This document shows positions 16,343 to 25,760 of a DNA stretch of 64,000 nt, one piece after another. The notes under the pieces are model-generated. The model was not told where the DNA came from, searched no databases, and saw only the letters and a program-made list of their open reading frames with translations. Origin of the DNA: Candidatus Kuenenia hertensis (GTDB lineage Bacteria; Planctomycetota; Brocadiia; Brocadiales; Brocadiaceae); NCBI GenBank assembly GCA_021646465.1, contig SOET01000010.1, positions 36,939 to 100,938 on the forward strand, read 5' to 3'. Numbering within the stretch: position 1 is the stretch's first letter; each line of letters begins with the position of its first letter. A program made the translations under genes and the position numbers.

Positions 16343-18754
16343 CTATAAAGCTTCTTTTTTAATCAATTCCATATATTTTTTTGTTTTTACGTGATTTGGA
16401 TTAATGGTAAGCGCCTCTTTCCATAATTTTACCGCCATCTCTTTATTCCCTCGTTCGTAATGAACAATTCCCGCATGGAAAAGCGCCTCTGTGTGAGAAG
16501 GTTTGATGCGAATGGCCTCTTCGAACTCTTGCAATGCGTTGGCGTTATTACCTTTCCTGAGAAATACATATCCAAGATTAAAATGAAAATCGGGATTGCC
16601 GGGAAGCAAATGAACTGCCTCCTGAAATTCCGTTAGTGCATTCTCCATGTCTCCTTTTTTTGCGAGAGAAGTTCCAAGGTTATTGTGGGCATAAGGATAC
16701 GAAGGATCATATTTTATTGCCTGGCGATATTCTTCTATTGCTTTATCTAATAAGCCTTTTTTGTCATAAAGGGTACCAAGGTTATTATGGGCGTATACCA
16801 GTGTCGGGTCAATTGCCAGTGCGGATTGATACGCTTCTGCGGCGAGTTCAAATTGTTTCTGCGATTCGTAAATATTGCCAAGATTGTAATATGCATCGCT
16901 GTTTGATGAATCAAATGTAAGCGCCTTTTTGTATTCGGCAATTGCATGTTCCTGCATACCTCCTTTATTATACAAGACTCCTAAATTATTATGCACCGCG
17001 GCAAAATTGGGATCGATTGCTAAAGCAATATTATATTCATTGAGCGCATCATTATATTTTCCCTGATCAAAGTATATTTCTCCAAGGTTGTTGTGTGCTT
17101 GTTTATAATCTTGTTTTATGCTGAGTGCTTTTTTGTAAGAGGAAATCGCCATGTCCAGCAAATTCTTTTTTTTGTAAGCATTTCCCATGTTGTAGTGTAC
17201 TTCGGCATAACTGGTAAATCCGGTTTCCTGTGATTTTTCTATTGCCTTGTTGAAATACCTGAGGGCTGTATCGGGGTCGTCTTTTTTATTGTACTGCGTG
17301 CCAAGATTATTGTATGTGGTAAAGCTGCAAAGTGGATTTTGAGAAGAATTGTACCAGAGAGTAAATTCATTTTTCCAGTGTTTGTTGCGGTTTATCGTTA
17401 TAGCTATGAAAACAAGGAGAACAGGGATGATAAGGATACATTTAATTAATTTTTTTTGGTGAATAAGTATGGTTGAAAAAAACATACAGAATCCTATGAA
17501 TGGCAAATAAAGATAGCGGTCCGCCATAAGGTTGCTTAACGGAAAAATGTTTATAACGGGAAAGAGAGAAACAAAAAACCACAGTATTGCAAACAACTCA
17601 AAACAAAATTTTTCCCGGAGAAGTGGTTGGTGGTTTTTATCACATTGCGGAGTTTTGAAAGGATGAAATATAAATATTCTCTTTAAACGGAGGGTAATAA
17701 CAAAAAGAGAAATGAGAAATAAAAGTGAAATGATAAATGCAATTGACAGAGGAGATGTAATATGTAAAACGTGGTAGTCCACATTAAGCTGAAAAGGGAT
17801 AAAGATGTTAGAAATGTACCTGCCTATTATTTTTGTTGAAGTAAGCAGAGCTGTGAGGAGGCTTTTTTCAGGGTAATCGATCTTCTCATGGATATTATGT
17901 AATACGATAAATCTGAGAACAAGGTAAATAATACTGATTCCTATATAACCAGGAAAGAGAGGAGAGAGTGTTGTTTTTGGAAAAGTCCTAAAAAGGAGAC
18001 AAAAGCAAAAAATTAATCCGGGTAAAACAATTGCAGATTCTTTAGAAAGTAATGCCAGGAAATAGGTTATCATTGCGGCAATATATAAAGGAATGCTATG
18101 TTTGACTGTGGGTATTGGAACCGTTTTCGAAAAGAACGGATGACAGTCTTTTATTTTTGTGAAGCTTGCAAGAGAACGTGTTTTTTTGTCAGACATCAGA
18201 AAAAGTAAAAAAGAGATAAGTACAAAATTGGTTGCAAGCAGGTCTTCTCTGAAACTTATTGCATTGACAGTTTCATTTACAATAGGATGTATTATGAACA
18301 GCAAGGACGCTAAAAATGCGTGATTAATGTATAATGTACCGTTACCGTTATGGTGTGAAGTGATGCGTCCCGATGGATAAGAACCTCTGATTAATAAAGA
18401 GAATATAAGAATGTATAGAAGAATCGAATTTGTTGTATGGGATAATATGTTTGTGATATGGTAACCCGTTGGGTGAGAATGCCAGAGTGAATAATCCACA
18501 AAATAAGAAAGTGTTACTATCGGTCTGTATGTTAGTTCTCCGGAATGGGTAAAATAATCATGGCTAAAAAAGGCGGAAAAGTTACTCCAATCTTCAATAA
18601 AATGGTTTTCTATAATTGTGGAATTGTCATCGTAAACAAACTGGTTTGGCAGGCAATTTAAATACGTGAGAATTGAAAGGGTGAAAAGGATAAAGATCGG
18701 TATAATATGTATGGATGTTTTGCTGTTATATACCACAGAATGCTTTTCCTTCAT
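16343..18754 (-). CDS. TMTC-like multi-pass membrane protein with TPR repeats
   Basis: An 803-residue protein. Residues 1-~460 contain about ten to twelve hydrophobic segments. The first loop has the motif FVYDDNSTIIEN and, later, SGELTYRPIVTLSYFVDYSL and NAISFREDLLATNF. Together these define the bacterial TMTC/O-mannosyltransferase-like family (GT-C fold, DD motif in the first loop). Residues ~460-803 are about nine tetratricopeptide repeats (HNNLGxxYxxKGxxDxAIxEYxxAL). The protein probably transfers a lipid-linked sugar to envelope proteins, with the TPR part recognising them; that is inference. A close relative lies at 62188-64000. Confidence 0.75.
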   Translation of the reverse strand: MKEKHSVVYNSKTSIHIIPIFILFTLSILTYLNCLPNQFVYDDNSTIIENHFIEDWSNFSAFFSHDYFTHSGELTYRPIVTLSYFVDYSLWHSHPTGYHITNILSHTTNSILLYILIFSLLIRGSYPSGRITSHHNGNGTLYINHAFLASLLFIIHPIVNETVNAISFREDLLATNFVLISFLLFLMSDKKTRSLASFTKIKDCHPFFSKTVPIPTVKHSIPLYIAAMITYFLALLSKESAIVLPGLIFCFCLLFRTFPKTTLSPLFPGYIGISIIYLVLRFIVLHNIHEKIDYPEKSLLTALLTSTKIIGRYISNIFIPFQLNVDYHVLHITSPLSIAFIISLLFLISLFVITLRLKRIFIFHPFKTPQCDKNHQPLLREKFCFELFAILWFFVSLFPVINIFPLSNLMADRYLYLPFIGFCMFFSTILIHQKKLIKCILIIPVLLVFIAITINRNKHWKNEFTLWYNSSQNPLCSFTTYNNLGTQYNKKDDPDTALRYFNKAIEKSQETGFTSYAEVHYNMGNAYKKKNLLDMAISSYKKALSIKQDYKQAHNNLGEIYFDQGKYNDALNEYNIALAIDPNFAAVHNNLGVLYNKGGMQEHAIAEYKKALTFDSSNSDAYYNLGNIYESQKQFELAAEAYQSALAIDPTLVYAHNNLGTLYDKKGLLDKAIEEYRQAIKYDPSYPYAHNNLGTSLAKKGDMENALTEFQEAVHLLPGNPDFHFNLGYVFLRKGNNANALQEFEEAIRIKPSHTEALFHAGIVHYERGNKEMAVKLWKEALTINPNHVKTKKYMELIKKEAL

Positions 18755-18916
18755 ACTCCTGAATAGAAATACATTTTTTTACAATAAATATTTTTATTCA
18801 TTCAATTATCGCATATCACTTCCTTAATGAAAAGATATAATAGGAAAAAGCAGGTGAATGTATTGAACAGAAAAAAAAGACATCAGGTGTATAACAAACA
18901 TTAATAACAGGGCAAA

Positions 18917-19324
18917 TTAAACGCTTCGCTGTTTGCTTATATAAATACCCATTTCTTTGTCAAGAAATGTCGTATGACCTGCAAACCACTTGACAAGAAA
19001 TGATAACATCTTAGCCATATCCCCATTTGATAGTTTTGTTTCCTCCTTTATTTTATTGAGTTCATTCATTAATTTCTCATGTTCTTTTTTCTGTTCATAG
19101 AGATTCGGATATTCATAAGTGATCATCAACAATTCTTCACTCTGAAAATGAAACCGTGCGTATTTTAACAACTCATCCAATAATTTTTCTGCTTGGGGAT
19201 TTTTAACCGAATTGCTGTCTAATTCATAAAGACTATTTATGATTTGTAAAAACTTCTTATGTTGTACATCTATTTCCTCCAACCCTGTATTGTAATCATC
19301 GCACCATTCAAAATTTGCTCCCAT
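18917..19324 (-). CDS. Bacteriohemerythrin with one altered iron ligand
   Basis: A 135-residue four-helix hemerythrin (AGGAG 8 bases before ATG). Ligands visible: H22 in IDVQHKKF, H59 and E63 in FHFQSEE, H82 in KEHEKL, and HTTFLDKE with the last His and Asp. The usual H-x3-H pair in helix 3 is Q78...H82, so one of the five histidines is Gln. Hemerythrins bind O2 at a di-iron site; the change might alter O2 or NO reactivity or metal loading. It is the last gene of the chemotaxis operon, after the REC-HD-GYP regulator. The second hemerythrin (31412) keeps all ligands. Confidence 0.85.
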   Translation of the reverse strand: MGANFEWCDDYNTGLEEIDVQHKKFLQIINSLYELDSNSVKNPQAEKLLDELLKYARFHFQSEELLMITYEYPNLYEQKKEHEKLMNELNKIKEETKLSNGDMAKMLSFLVKWFAGHTTFLDKEMGIYISKQRSV

Positions 19325-19384
19325 TGGTATTCTCCTGTTTTAGGCGTCTTTACGTATAAAATTTTAGACGTATTTTTACCTTTT

Positions 19385-20518
19385 TTACATGGACGTTATA
19401 TTTTCAGTTTTGCAATACAATTCATCGGAAAATTTTATCTGAATATATCTCAATTCTTCGTACGAATTCTCAAAAGCACTATATACATGCGGGTCAAAGT
19501 GCCTGCCGGATTCCTTCTTCATAATAGACATGGTTTCCCTCTCTGAATATGCGGGTTTATAAGGACGTGCGGCGCGCAACGCGTCATACACATCTGCGAT
19601 GGCAACTATTCGTGATTCCAAAGGAATCTCATCTCTTATCAAACCGAAGGGGTAACCGTTCCCATTCCATCTTTCATGGTGGGTTAACGCTATGGTCGAA
19701 GCAGTGTCTATCGTAGGATTAACAGTATTTTTATCCGGCATTCCATTCGAATAATAATTGCTTTTCACGGCATATCGGCTGCTAACTTTATAATCTTGCC
19801 GAAGCATCTCCGCCCCTATTGAACAATGGTTTTTCATAAGTTCACGTTCATCCGCAGATAACGGACCCTCTTTCAAAAGGATGTTATCAGGAATACCGAT
19901 TTTCCCTATGTCATGAAGCTGACTGCTTAAAAAAATCGTGTCGGCAAAGTCCTGCTCCATACCGAGTTTTTTCGCGATTATCTGACAATAACACCCGACT
20001 CTGAAAATATGGTTTCCTGTTCCTGAATCCCTGAATTCCGCCACTCTGCCAAGGCGCCAGATTAAGTCCATTTGTGACTCTACCAATGCCTTTGTCCGTT
20101 CTTTTACTTTTTGCTCAAGATATCCATTTTTAGTTTTCATCCAGTCCTGGTAGGATTTTATCCGCAGCATGTTTCTGACGCGCGCCAACAGATCCTCTCT
20201 GGAAAAAGGTTTGTTGAGCAAATCAGCGGCCCCAAGATCAAGCGCCTGCGCTTTAAGGTTAATTTCATTGGAACTGGTTAAAATAAGCACGGGAAGGTCT
20301 TCGATTGATTCCGAATTTCTGATCCTTCCCAGCAATTCTAATCCGTTTATATCAGGCATTACAAAGTCCAGGATGGCAAGATGCAAAACTTTGCCCTGAA
20401 GAACATCCCACGCCTGTTTCCCGTTTTCCGAGACAACGACTTCGTATCCTTCCTGCTCCAGGAGGGTAAGAAGCATTTTTCGCATGGATTTACTGTAATC
20501 CGCAACAAGGATTTTCAT
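19385..20518 (-). CDS. Response regulator with HD-GYP c-di-GMP phosphodiesterase
   Basis: 377 residues. The N-terminal 120 form a receiver: MKILVADYSKSMRKM, the phospho-acceptor in LAILDFVMPD, the threonine in LTSS and the lysine in NKPF. The usual pair of acidic residues at the start is reduced to one (ADY). A coiled linker follows. Residues ~150-340 are HD-GYP with LHDIGKIGIPDNILLKEGPL and the GYP-type motif HHERWNGNGYP, so hydrolysis of c-di-GMP is expected. A GAGGT lies 10 bases before ATG. Located between cheB and the hemerythrin, it links chemotaxis phospho-signals to the motility/sessile switch. Confidence 0.9.
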   Translation of the reverse strand: MKILVADYSKSMRKMLLTLLEQEGYEVVVSENGKQAWDVLQGKVLHLAILDFVMPDINGLELLGRIRNSESIEDLPVLILTSSNEINLKAQALDLGAADLLNKPFSREDLLARVRNMLRIKSYQDWMKTKNGYLEQKVKERTKALVESQMDLIWRLGRVAEFRDSGTGNHIFRVGCYCQIIAKKLGMEQDFADTIFLSSQLHDIGKIGIPDNILLKEGPLSADERELMKNHCSIGAEMLRQDYKVSSRYAVKSNYYSNGMPDKNTVNPTIDTASTIALTHHERWNGNGYPFGLIRDEIPLESRIVAIADVYDALRAARPYKPAYSERETMSIMKKESGRHFDPHVYSAFENSYEELRYIQIKFSDELYCKTENITSM

Positions 20519-20574
20519 AGCAACGCTACCTCAATTACACGTTTTTCATGCAAGAAGCCTTTGTAACATATGTT

Positions 20575-21645
20575 TTATACTTTGCATAATTTAACTACCT
20601 CACGGAAAATTTCCTCCAATGGCAAAACCTTGTCAACACCTCCTCTTTTAATCGCCTCATTCGGCATGCCGAATACCACCGAAGTAGCCTCGTCCTGGGC
20701 AATATTCACCGCACCGGCCTCTTTCATCTCCAGCATACCCCTTGCCCCATCATCTCCCATGCCCGTCATAATCACTCCCACAGCATTTTTGCCTGCATAG
20801 CGGGCTGCCGAACGAAAAAGTACATCTACCGACGGGCGATGCCGGCAAACAAGAGGCCCCTCTTTTATTTCAATATAATATCTCGCACCGCTTCGTTTCA
20901 GCAAAATGTGGTGGTTTCCCGGAGCTATCAGCGCCTGCCCCCGAATAACACTATCATCATTTTTCGCTTCCCTCACCGATATTTTACAAATAGAATCAAG
21001 GCGTTTTGCAAAGGCGGCGGTAAAAGTTTCCGGCATGTGCTGCACAATGACAATGCCGGGCGAATCCAATGGAAGTGCTTCCAGAAACACCCGAAGAGCC
21101 TCCGTGCCGCCAGTGGATGCTCCAACCACAACAACCTTTTCGGTAGTCTGCATCATGGCTTTTGTATTTGGTCTTGTCAGGATTGCATCCGCTGTGAGTT
21201 TCGGTTTAACCGTAAGTGCTTTCTTTGGTATGCGCTGTAAGCGGGCAAGGGACGCCGATTTTACTGCATCACACACCTTTATGCTGTTTTCCAGGAAAAA
21301 TTGTTTTGTGCCCATTTTTGGCTTTTCAATAATTCCCACAGCTCCATATTCAAGCGCCTTAAATGTAGTTTCGCAATTGTTTCCCGCCAGACTCGAACAG
21401 ATTACCACCGGTATTGGGTGCTGGCTCATAATTTTTTGCAAAAATGTAATGCCATCCATACGCGGCATTTCTACGTCCAGAGTTATAACGTCCGGTACCT
21501 CATGACGAATTTTTTCTGCGGCGATTATCGGATCAGCGGCAGTTGCCATTACTTCAATATCCCTGTCGGAAGAAAATATGTCCTGTAATGCCTGACGCAC
21601 CACGGCAGAATCATCAACGATAAGCACCCGTATCTTCTTTTTCAT
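20575..21645 (-). CDS. cheB: CheB methylesterase/glutamine deamidase
   Basis: A 356-residue CheB. The receiver domain (1-~125) has [14 protein letters not shown] and the phosphorylated Asp in [11 protein letters not shown]. The linker is ~50 residues. The catalytic domain has the nucleophile serine in [12 protein letters not shown], the histidine in [13 protein letters not shown] and the aspartate in [11 protein letters not shown]. It removes methyl groups from, and deamidates, MCP receptors to reset sensitivity. It overlaps cheR by 4 bases (ATGA), so the pair is translationally coupled, the canonical adaptation module. Confidence 0.96.
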   Translation of the reverse strand: MKKKIRVLIVDDSAVVRQALQDIFSSDRDIEVMATAADPIIAAEKIRHEVPDVITLDVEMPRMDGITFLQKIMSQHPIPVVICSSLAGNNCETTFKALEYGAVGIIEKPKMGTKQFFLENSIKVCDAVKSASLARLQRIPKKALTVKPKLTADAILTRPNTKAMMQTTEKVVVVGASTGGTEALRVFLEALPLDSPGIVIVQHMPETFTAAFAKRLDSICKISVREAKNDDSVIRGQALIAPGNHHILLKRSGARYYIEIKEGPLVCRHRPSVDVLFRSAARYAGKNAVGVIMTGMGDDGARGMLEMKEAGAVNIAQDEATSVVFGMPNEAIKRGGVDKVLPLEEIFREVVKLCKV

Positions 21646-22511
21646 CTTTTTTTCATATATACGGTTGGCGATACTCTCTCCAAAGGAACATTCATGTTTG
21701 TAAGAATTTCTGAATGCCCCAGAAAAAGATAACCTCCCTGGACTAATTGATTACTCAAACGATTTATCAATTTCTCCTGCGTATTTCTGTCAAAGTAAAT
21801 AATAACGTTCCGGCAAAAAATGATGTCCATGTGTCCATCGATTCCAAAATCGCCATCCATCAGATTTAGTCTTTGAAATGTTACCAGCGATCTTAATTCC
21901 GGAATAACTCTCACCAGATTTTTTTCTCTATCCCTGCTTGTCATAAAATATTTTCTCTTTTTTACTTCAGGCACGGGAAGAATTTTTTCCTGTTCATACA
22001 CAGCCCTGATGGCAACCTTGAGCATTTTTGTGGAAATATCCGTAGCAAGGATTGAAAAGCGAAATTCCGGATACTGATTTTTAAATTTGTTCAGGACCAT
22101 TGCCAGAGTGTAAGGTTCCTCTCCGCTGGAGCACCCGGCGCTCCATACACGAAAATTCCTGCGAAAGCCGGCTCCATACAATTCCGCAAGTTTTGGCAGA
22201 GCATTTTCCAGCAGATAATCAAAACAACCTGGCTCCCTAAAAAATTCGGTCTTATTTGTTGTTACTGCATCGATCAGGTGAATCATTTCGGACTTGATGC
22301 CCTCGGGACTGAACACAAAATCATAATACTCACCGAATGTTTTTATCGCCAGATTACGCAGCCGCCTTTGCAGCCTTGACTCCAGCATTGTTTTCTTCGA
22401 AGTTGTTAATTTTATTCCATAGTCGTCATAAATGAATTTACTAAATCTGGCAAAATCTTTATGAGACATGGGCTCCGGAATTATTTCACTCATGAGATTG
22501 TTTCTATACAT
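21642..22511 (-). CDS. cheR: CheR methyltransferase
   Basis: About 289 residues from ATG 22511; no Shine-Dalgarno precedes it. Internal ATGs at 22493 or 22469 (the latter close behind GGAG) are possible starts. The N-terminal helical domain ends with [17 protein letters not shown]. The SAM-binding part has [26 protein letters not shown] and [13 protein letters not shown]. CheR methylates glutamates on MCPs using S-adenosylmethionine and works against CheB encoded next to it. It sits downstream of cheW, separated by a 470-base spacer with palindromic repeats. Confidence 0.95.
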   Translation of the reverse strand: MYRNNLMSEIIPEPMSHKDFARFSKFIYDDYGIKLTTSKKTMLESRLQRRLRNLAIKTFGEYYDFVFSPEGIKSEMIHLIDAVTTNKTEFFREPGCFDYLLENALPKLAELYGAGFRRNFRVWSAGCSSGEEPYTLAMVLNKFKNQYPEFRFSILATDISTKMLKVAIRAVYEQEKILPVPEVKKRKYFMTSRDREKNLVRVIPELRSLVTFQRLNLMDGDFGIDGHMDIIFCRNVIIYFDRNTQEKLINRLSNQLVQGGYLFLGHSEILTNMNVPLERVSPTVYMKKR

Positions 22512-22980
22512 GATACTTGTTCACTATCTTCACTGTCATTTTCCCCAACCCAACCTTACTGCCTATCATTACGTTTAATTAGGCTGCCTTTGGCAACGAC
22601 TTATAACTGCTTGTTCCCAAACTCTGTTTGGGAACATCACGTTGTCGCGAAACTCTGTTTCACGGATGTCCCATTAACTGCCGGAAACTTTATCGACCGG
22701 TTACGAGAAACAGAGTTTCTCACCTATTACATTCCCAAACAGAGTTTGGGAACAAGCCGGGACTGACGTCACGCCTGTCCCACCTCCCGGCACTCACATC
22801 ACATCTAATTGTAATTACAACCTTTAGAACAGTATCTACCTGCAAATCCGCATAAAAAAAATGGAAATTCCTATACTATTAAATTACTTGTTTTGAAAAT
22901 CTTCATGTTTAAAGGAGATACCTGGAATTACAAGGACAAGGCGATTCTTAACTTAATAAGATACAATGTCTCTCTATATG
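22512..22980. repeat. Intergenic palindromic repeat block between cheW and cheR
   Basis: No gene. A perfect palindrome-like repeat, GTTCCCAAACTC...GTTTGGGAAC, occurs at 22613-22635 and again at 22732-22753. Between them lie inverted GAAACTCTGTTTC and GAAACAGAGTTTC elements, so the whole 22610-22756 block folds into a long hairpin. The same word family recurs at 38014-38043. Confidence 0.7.
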
Positions 22981-23514
22981 TTATGACGAAGGAACATTCC
23001 CAATGTCTTTGGTTTCTATCAATTGAACTTCATTTGATGGAATTTGCTGCAAAGCTAACTCATCCGCTGAAAATACCTTGTTAATATCCAGGATAATGAT
23101 AAATTGTTCTTCCCGTTTTCCCATGCCAAGGATAAATTCCGTCTTTAATCGGGTACCGATTCTTGGTGCAGGCTCAATCTGTCCTGGTTCCAGCTCCAAT
23201 ACCTCCCGCACTGAATCAACCAATGCCCCAAGAATAGTTGTTTCCCCATCCAGGGTGATTTCCATAATAACAATGCATGCCTTTATAGTTTTATCGGCCT
23301 TTTCAATCCCGAATTTTTTCCTCATGTCGACTACCGGTACAACGGCACCCCTGAGGTTGATAACGCCAAGCATGAACACCGGCGTTCTCGGAACCTTTGT
23401 TATTGTGGTAAAATCAAGCACCTCGCGTACCTGTGTTATATTGACCGCAAAGACCTCGGCGTCTAATACAAATGTTAAAAATTGTGTTGTTTCTGTCAAT
23501 TCTGTTACACTCAT
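22981..23514 (-). CDS. cheW: CheW adaptor protein
   Basis: 177 residues, GGAG 8 bases before the ATG. CheW links MCP receptors to the CheA kinase. The family pattern is clear: QFLTFVLDAEVFAVNITQVR, the SH3-like strand PVFMLGVINLRGAVVPVVDM, then LVDSVREVLEL and TEFILGMGKREEQFIIILDI. It is somewhat longer at the C-terminus than the E. coli protein, with an acidic tail. The gene lies between the NIT-domain MCP and cheR in the operon. Confidence 0.95.
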   Translation of the reverse strand: MSVTELTETTQFLTFVLDAEVFAVNITQVREVLDFTTITKVPRTPVFMLGVINLRGAVVPVVDMRKKFGIEKADKTIKACIVIMEITLDGETTILGALVDSVREVLELEPGQIEPAPRIGTRLKTEFILGMGKREEQFIIILDINKVFSADELALQQIPSNEVQLIETKDIGNVPSS

Positions 23515-23587
23515 GTTTCTCTCCTCATATTAATTGTTCTGAAGGAATGCGGGGTTTTGAGGATTATTCCTTTTCAATGTCTCTTTA

Positions 23588-23658
23588 TGTAGGTCGGGTT
23601 TCTTACCCGACACCTTTCTATTCCAAATTGTTATTTTCGGTAAGAAACCCGACCTACA
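23588..23658. repeat. Inverted repeat element
   Basis: TGTAGGTCGGGTTTCTTACC (23588-23607) faces its perfect complement at 23639-23658 in the 181-base gap between the NIT-MCP and cheW genes. REP/MITE-like; could also stall or end transcription. Confidence 0.8.
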
Positions 23659-23695
23659 TCTTTTTTATCAAAGACGAAAAAAATGTATTTTTTCC

Positions 23696-25747
23696 TCAAT
23701 TGCTTGTGGTGTTTTCCACTTTCAATAGAATGTTTTGCGATTTTGCCCCGCCAGATAACCTGTCCGTTTTTGTTACTGCAATATCTGTTTCGTTTCGCAT
23801 TGAACGTTGCGCTTTACGGTATTTTACGCTCACACCATCTTCGTCTGTCGGAGCAGAATCTATTACCCTATTTCCATTATCTGTTGTCTTGAAAAAGCCA
23901 ATGGTATCTCTTAAATACTGAGCCTGGCTGGAAAGATTCACCGAGGTAGAAGCTATTTGTTCCGCAGCCGCAGCATTTTGTTGAATCACCGAGTCCAACT
24001 GCTGAATTGACTTGTTAACCTCTTCTACGCCTTTTCCCTGTTCGCTGCTTGCAGCATTAATTTCCTGAACCAGTTCCGCCGTTTTTTGGATAGCGGGTAC
24101 CAGTTGCTCCAGCATGTTGCCTGCATTTTCCGCAACCTCCACACTTGACGTGGACAAATGATCTATCTGTTCCGCCGCTGTTTGGCTGCGTTCCGCAAGT
24201 TTTCTCACCTCAGCAGCCACTACGGCGAATCCTTTACCGTGCTCTCCGGCGCGTGCCGCCTCAATAGCAGCATTTAATGCCAGGAGATCTGTTTGCCTGG
24301 CGATTTCCCTGACAATCGCAATTTTATCGGCAATCTCTTTCATTGCACGCACGGTTTTTGCCACTGCGTTACCTCCTTCGCCCGCATCTCCCGCACACTT
24401 CTTTGCGATTTTTTCCGTTTGCTGTGCGTTGTCGGCATTCTGCTTAATGATAGAAGACATTTCATTCATGGAAGAAGACGTTTGTTCCGCAGTGGCAGCC
24501 TGTTCTGCCGTTCCCTGCGACATCTGCTCAGAGGAGGAACTCAGTTCAACGCTTTGTGCGGCAACATTGTCCGCTGCCGATTTGACGTCGTTCACAATCT
24601 GGCTGAGATTTTCCGCCATATGTTTAATTGCGGCATACACTCCGGTTGGCGTCCGGTTCTTTGTCTCAAACTTTATTTTCAAATCACCTTGTGATATTTT
24701 CTGCGCTATGTCTTCTATTATCTGTGGCTCGTTGCCAAACATCCGGTATATCCCTTTTATCAGAAACAATGTCAGGATAAAAACAGCACCAAGCGCCGTC
24801 CCGCCAATGATTGAGTACACCATAACACCCTTTCCTGCAGCCGTTACTATTGTATTTGCTATTATTTTTATTTTATCCGCCTGAAAGTCTTCAATGTTTT
24901 TCAAAACGTTAATCCGTTTTGTCGTGGCTTCAAATACCTCCTGGCCTGAAACTGCGAATTGTCCTACGTTGGCGTTTTCCAGCAGCAGTTTTCTGATATT
25001 TGATACATTTTCCACCACCTGCCCCTTATGGTTCGATTTATAAAATGCCAGAACCTCAGGAGACGCCAGATATTCAAAATTCCTCATGAGCCTTTCACTG
25101 CCCTTCCATGCCGTCATCCATTCATCCAGATTGGCAGGACTGATTGCCCTGTTTGCCCCCGTTATTCCTCCCATAACCGCCCTTTCTACTCCCGACAGCT
25201 CCTTTGCCGAAATAAAATTTACGTAGGCTGATACGGGATTTGAAACAGAAGGATGGTTTGCTATCAGAGTAACATGTTCAAAGGATTGGGTAAAATGCGC
25301 ATTCATCTCCGTAAAATACCGTATGGTTTCATCCTTATTTATTGAAAGGTTGGTTATCTGATTTCTTCTTCCTGAGAGGTCATTAATATCTTTCAAAACG
25401 AGGTTCACTGCAGAATCAAACTCGTCACCGTACTGTTTTACGTCAAATGATTTCATGAACTCATTGAAAGGAACCATCGCCTTGTCGGTATCGCCCCTCG
25501 TAGCAGACAACTCTTCCTCCATTTTTTTGCCTCCGCTTGCCACGTATACTGCGGAAGCGCCGCGTTCCTTCTGTAATTCATGCAGCAATCTGCTTGCAAT
25601 AATGATGTATTCGCTTAGTTTGTTTAAACTGTTCGTTTCGGCCTTTATGCGAATTTTATCCCCAATAACCGTATAAAGGAAAAACCCTGTTACCATGGAA
25701 GGCAGTAAGCTTAACAAAATGAGTTTTTTCGTAAGTGATAGTTTCAA
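23696..25747 (-). CDS. Methyl-accepting chemotaxis protein with NIT (nitrate/nitrite-sensing) domain
   Basis: 683 residues from TTG at 25747. I chose this start because AGGAG lies 7 bases upstream, it is 13 bases after the previous gene's stop, and it begins a clean membrane anchor ([16 protein letters not shown]). The periplasmic part has [20 protein letters not shown] and [14 protein letters not shown]. This is the hallmark of the NIT domain, which binds nitrate or nitrite. A second membrane helix near residue 310-330 is followed by a HAMP-like segment. The signalling tip is [20 protein letters not shown] with [20 protein letters not shown]. The C-terminal tail is basic and lacks a CheR-docking pentapeptide. 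It probably steers the cell along nitrate/nitrite gradients. Confidence 0.85.
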   Translation of the reverse strand: MKLSLTKKLILLSLLPSMVTGFFLYTVIGDKIRIKAETNSLNKLSEYIIIASRLLHELQKERGASAVYVASGGKKMEEELSATRGDTDKAMVPFNEFMKSFDVKQYGDEFDSAVNLVLKDINDLSGRRNQITNLSINKDETIRYFTEMNAHFTQSFEHVTLIANHPSVSNPVSAYVNFISAKELSGVERAVMGGITGANRAISPANLDEWMTAWKGSERLMRNFEYLASPEVLAFYKSNHKGQVVENVSNIRKLLLENANVGQFAVSGQEVFEATTKRINVLKNIEDFQADKIKIIANTIVTAAGKGVMVYSIIGGTALGAVFILTLFLIKGIYRMFGNEPQIIEDIAQKISQGDLKIKFETKNRTPTGVYAAIKHMAENLSQIVNDVKSAADNVAAQSVELSSSSEQMSQGTAEQAATAEQTSSSMNEMSSIIKQNADNAQQTEKIAKKCAGDAGEGGNAVAKTVRAMKEIADKIAIVREIARQTDLLALNAAIEAARAGEHGKGFAVVAAEVRKLAERSQTAAEQIDHLSTSSVEVAENAGNMLEQLVPAIQKTAELVQEINAASSEQGKGVEEVNKSIQQLDSVIQQNAAAAEQIASTSVNLSSQAQYLRDTIGFFKTTDNGNRVIDSAPTDEDGVSVKYRKAQRSMRNETDIAVTKTDRLSGGAKSQNILLKVENTTSN

Positions 25748-25760
25748 GTAGTATCTCCTT

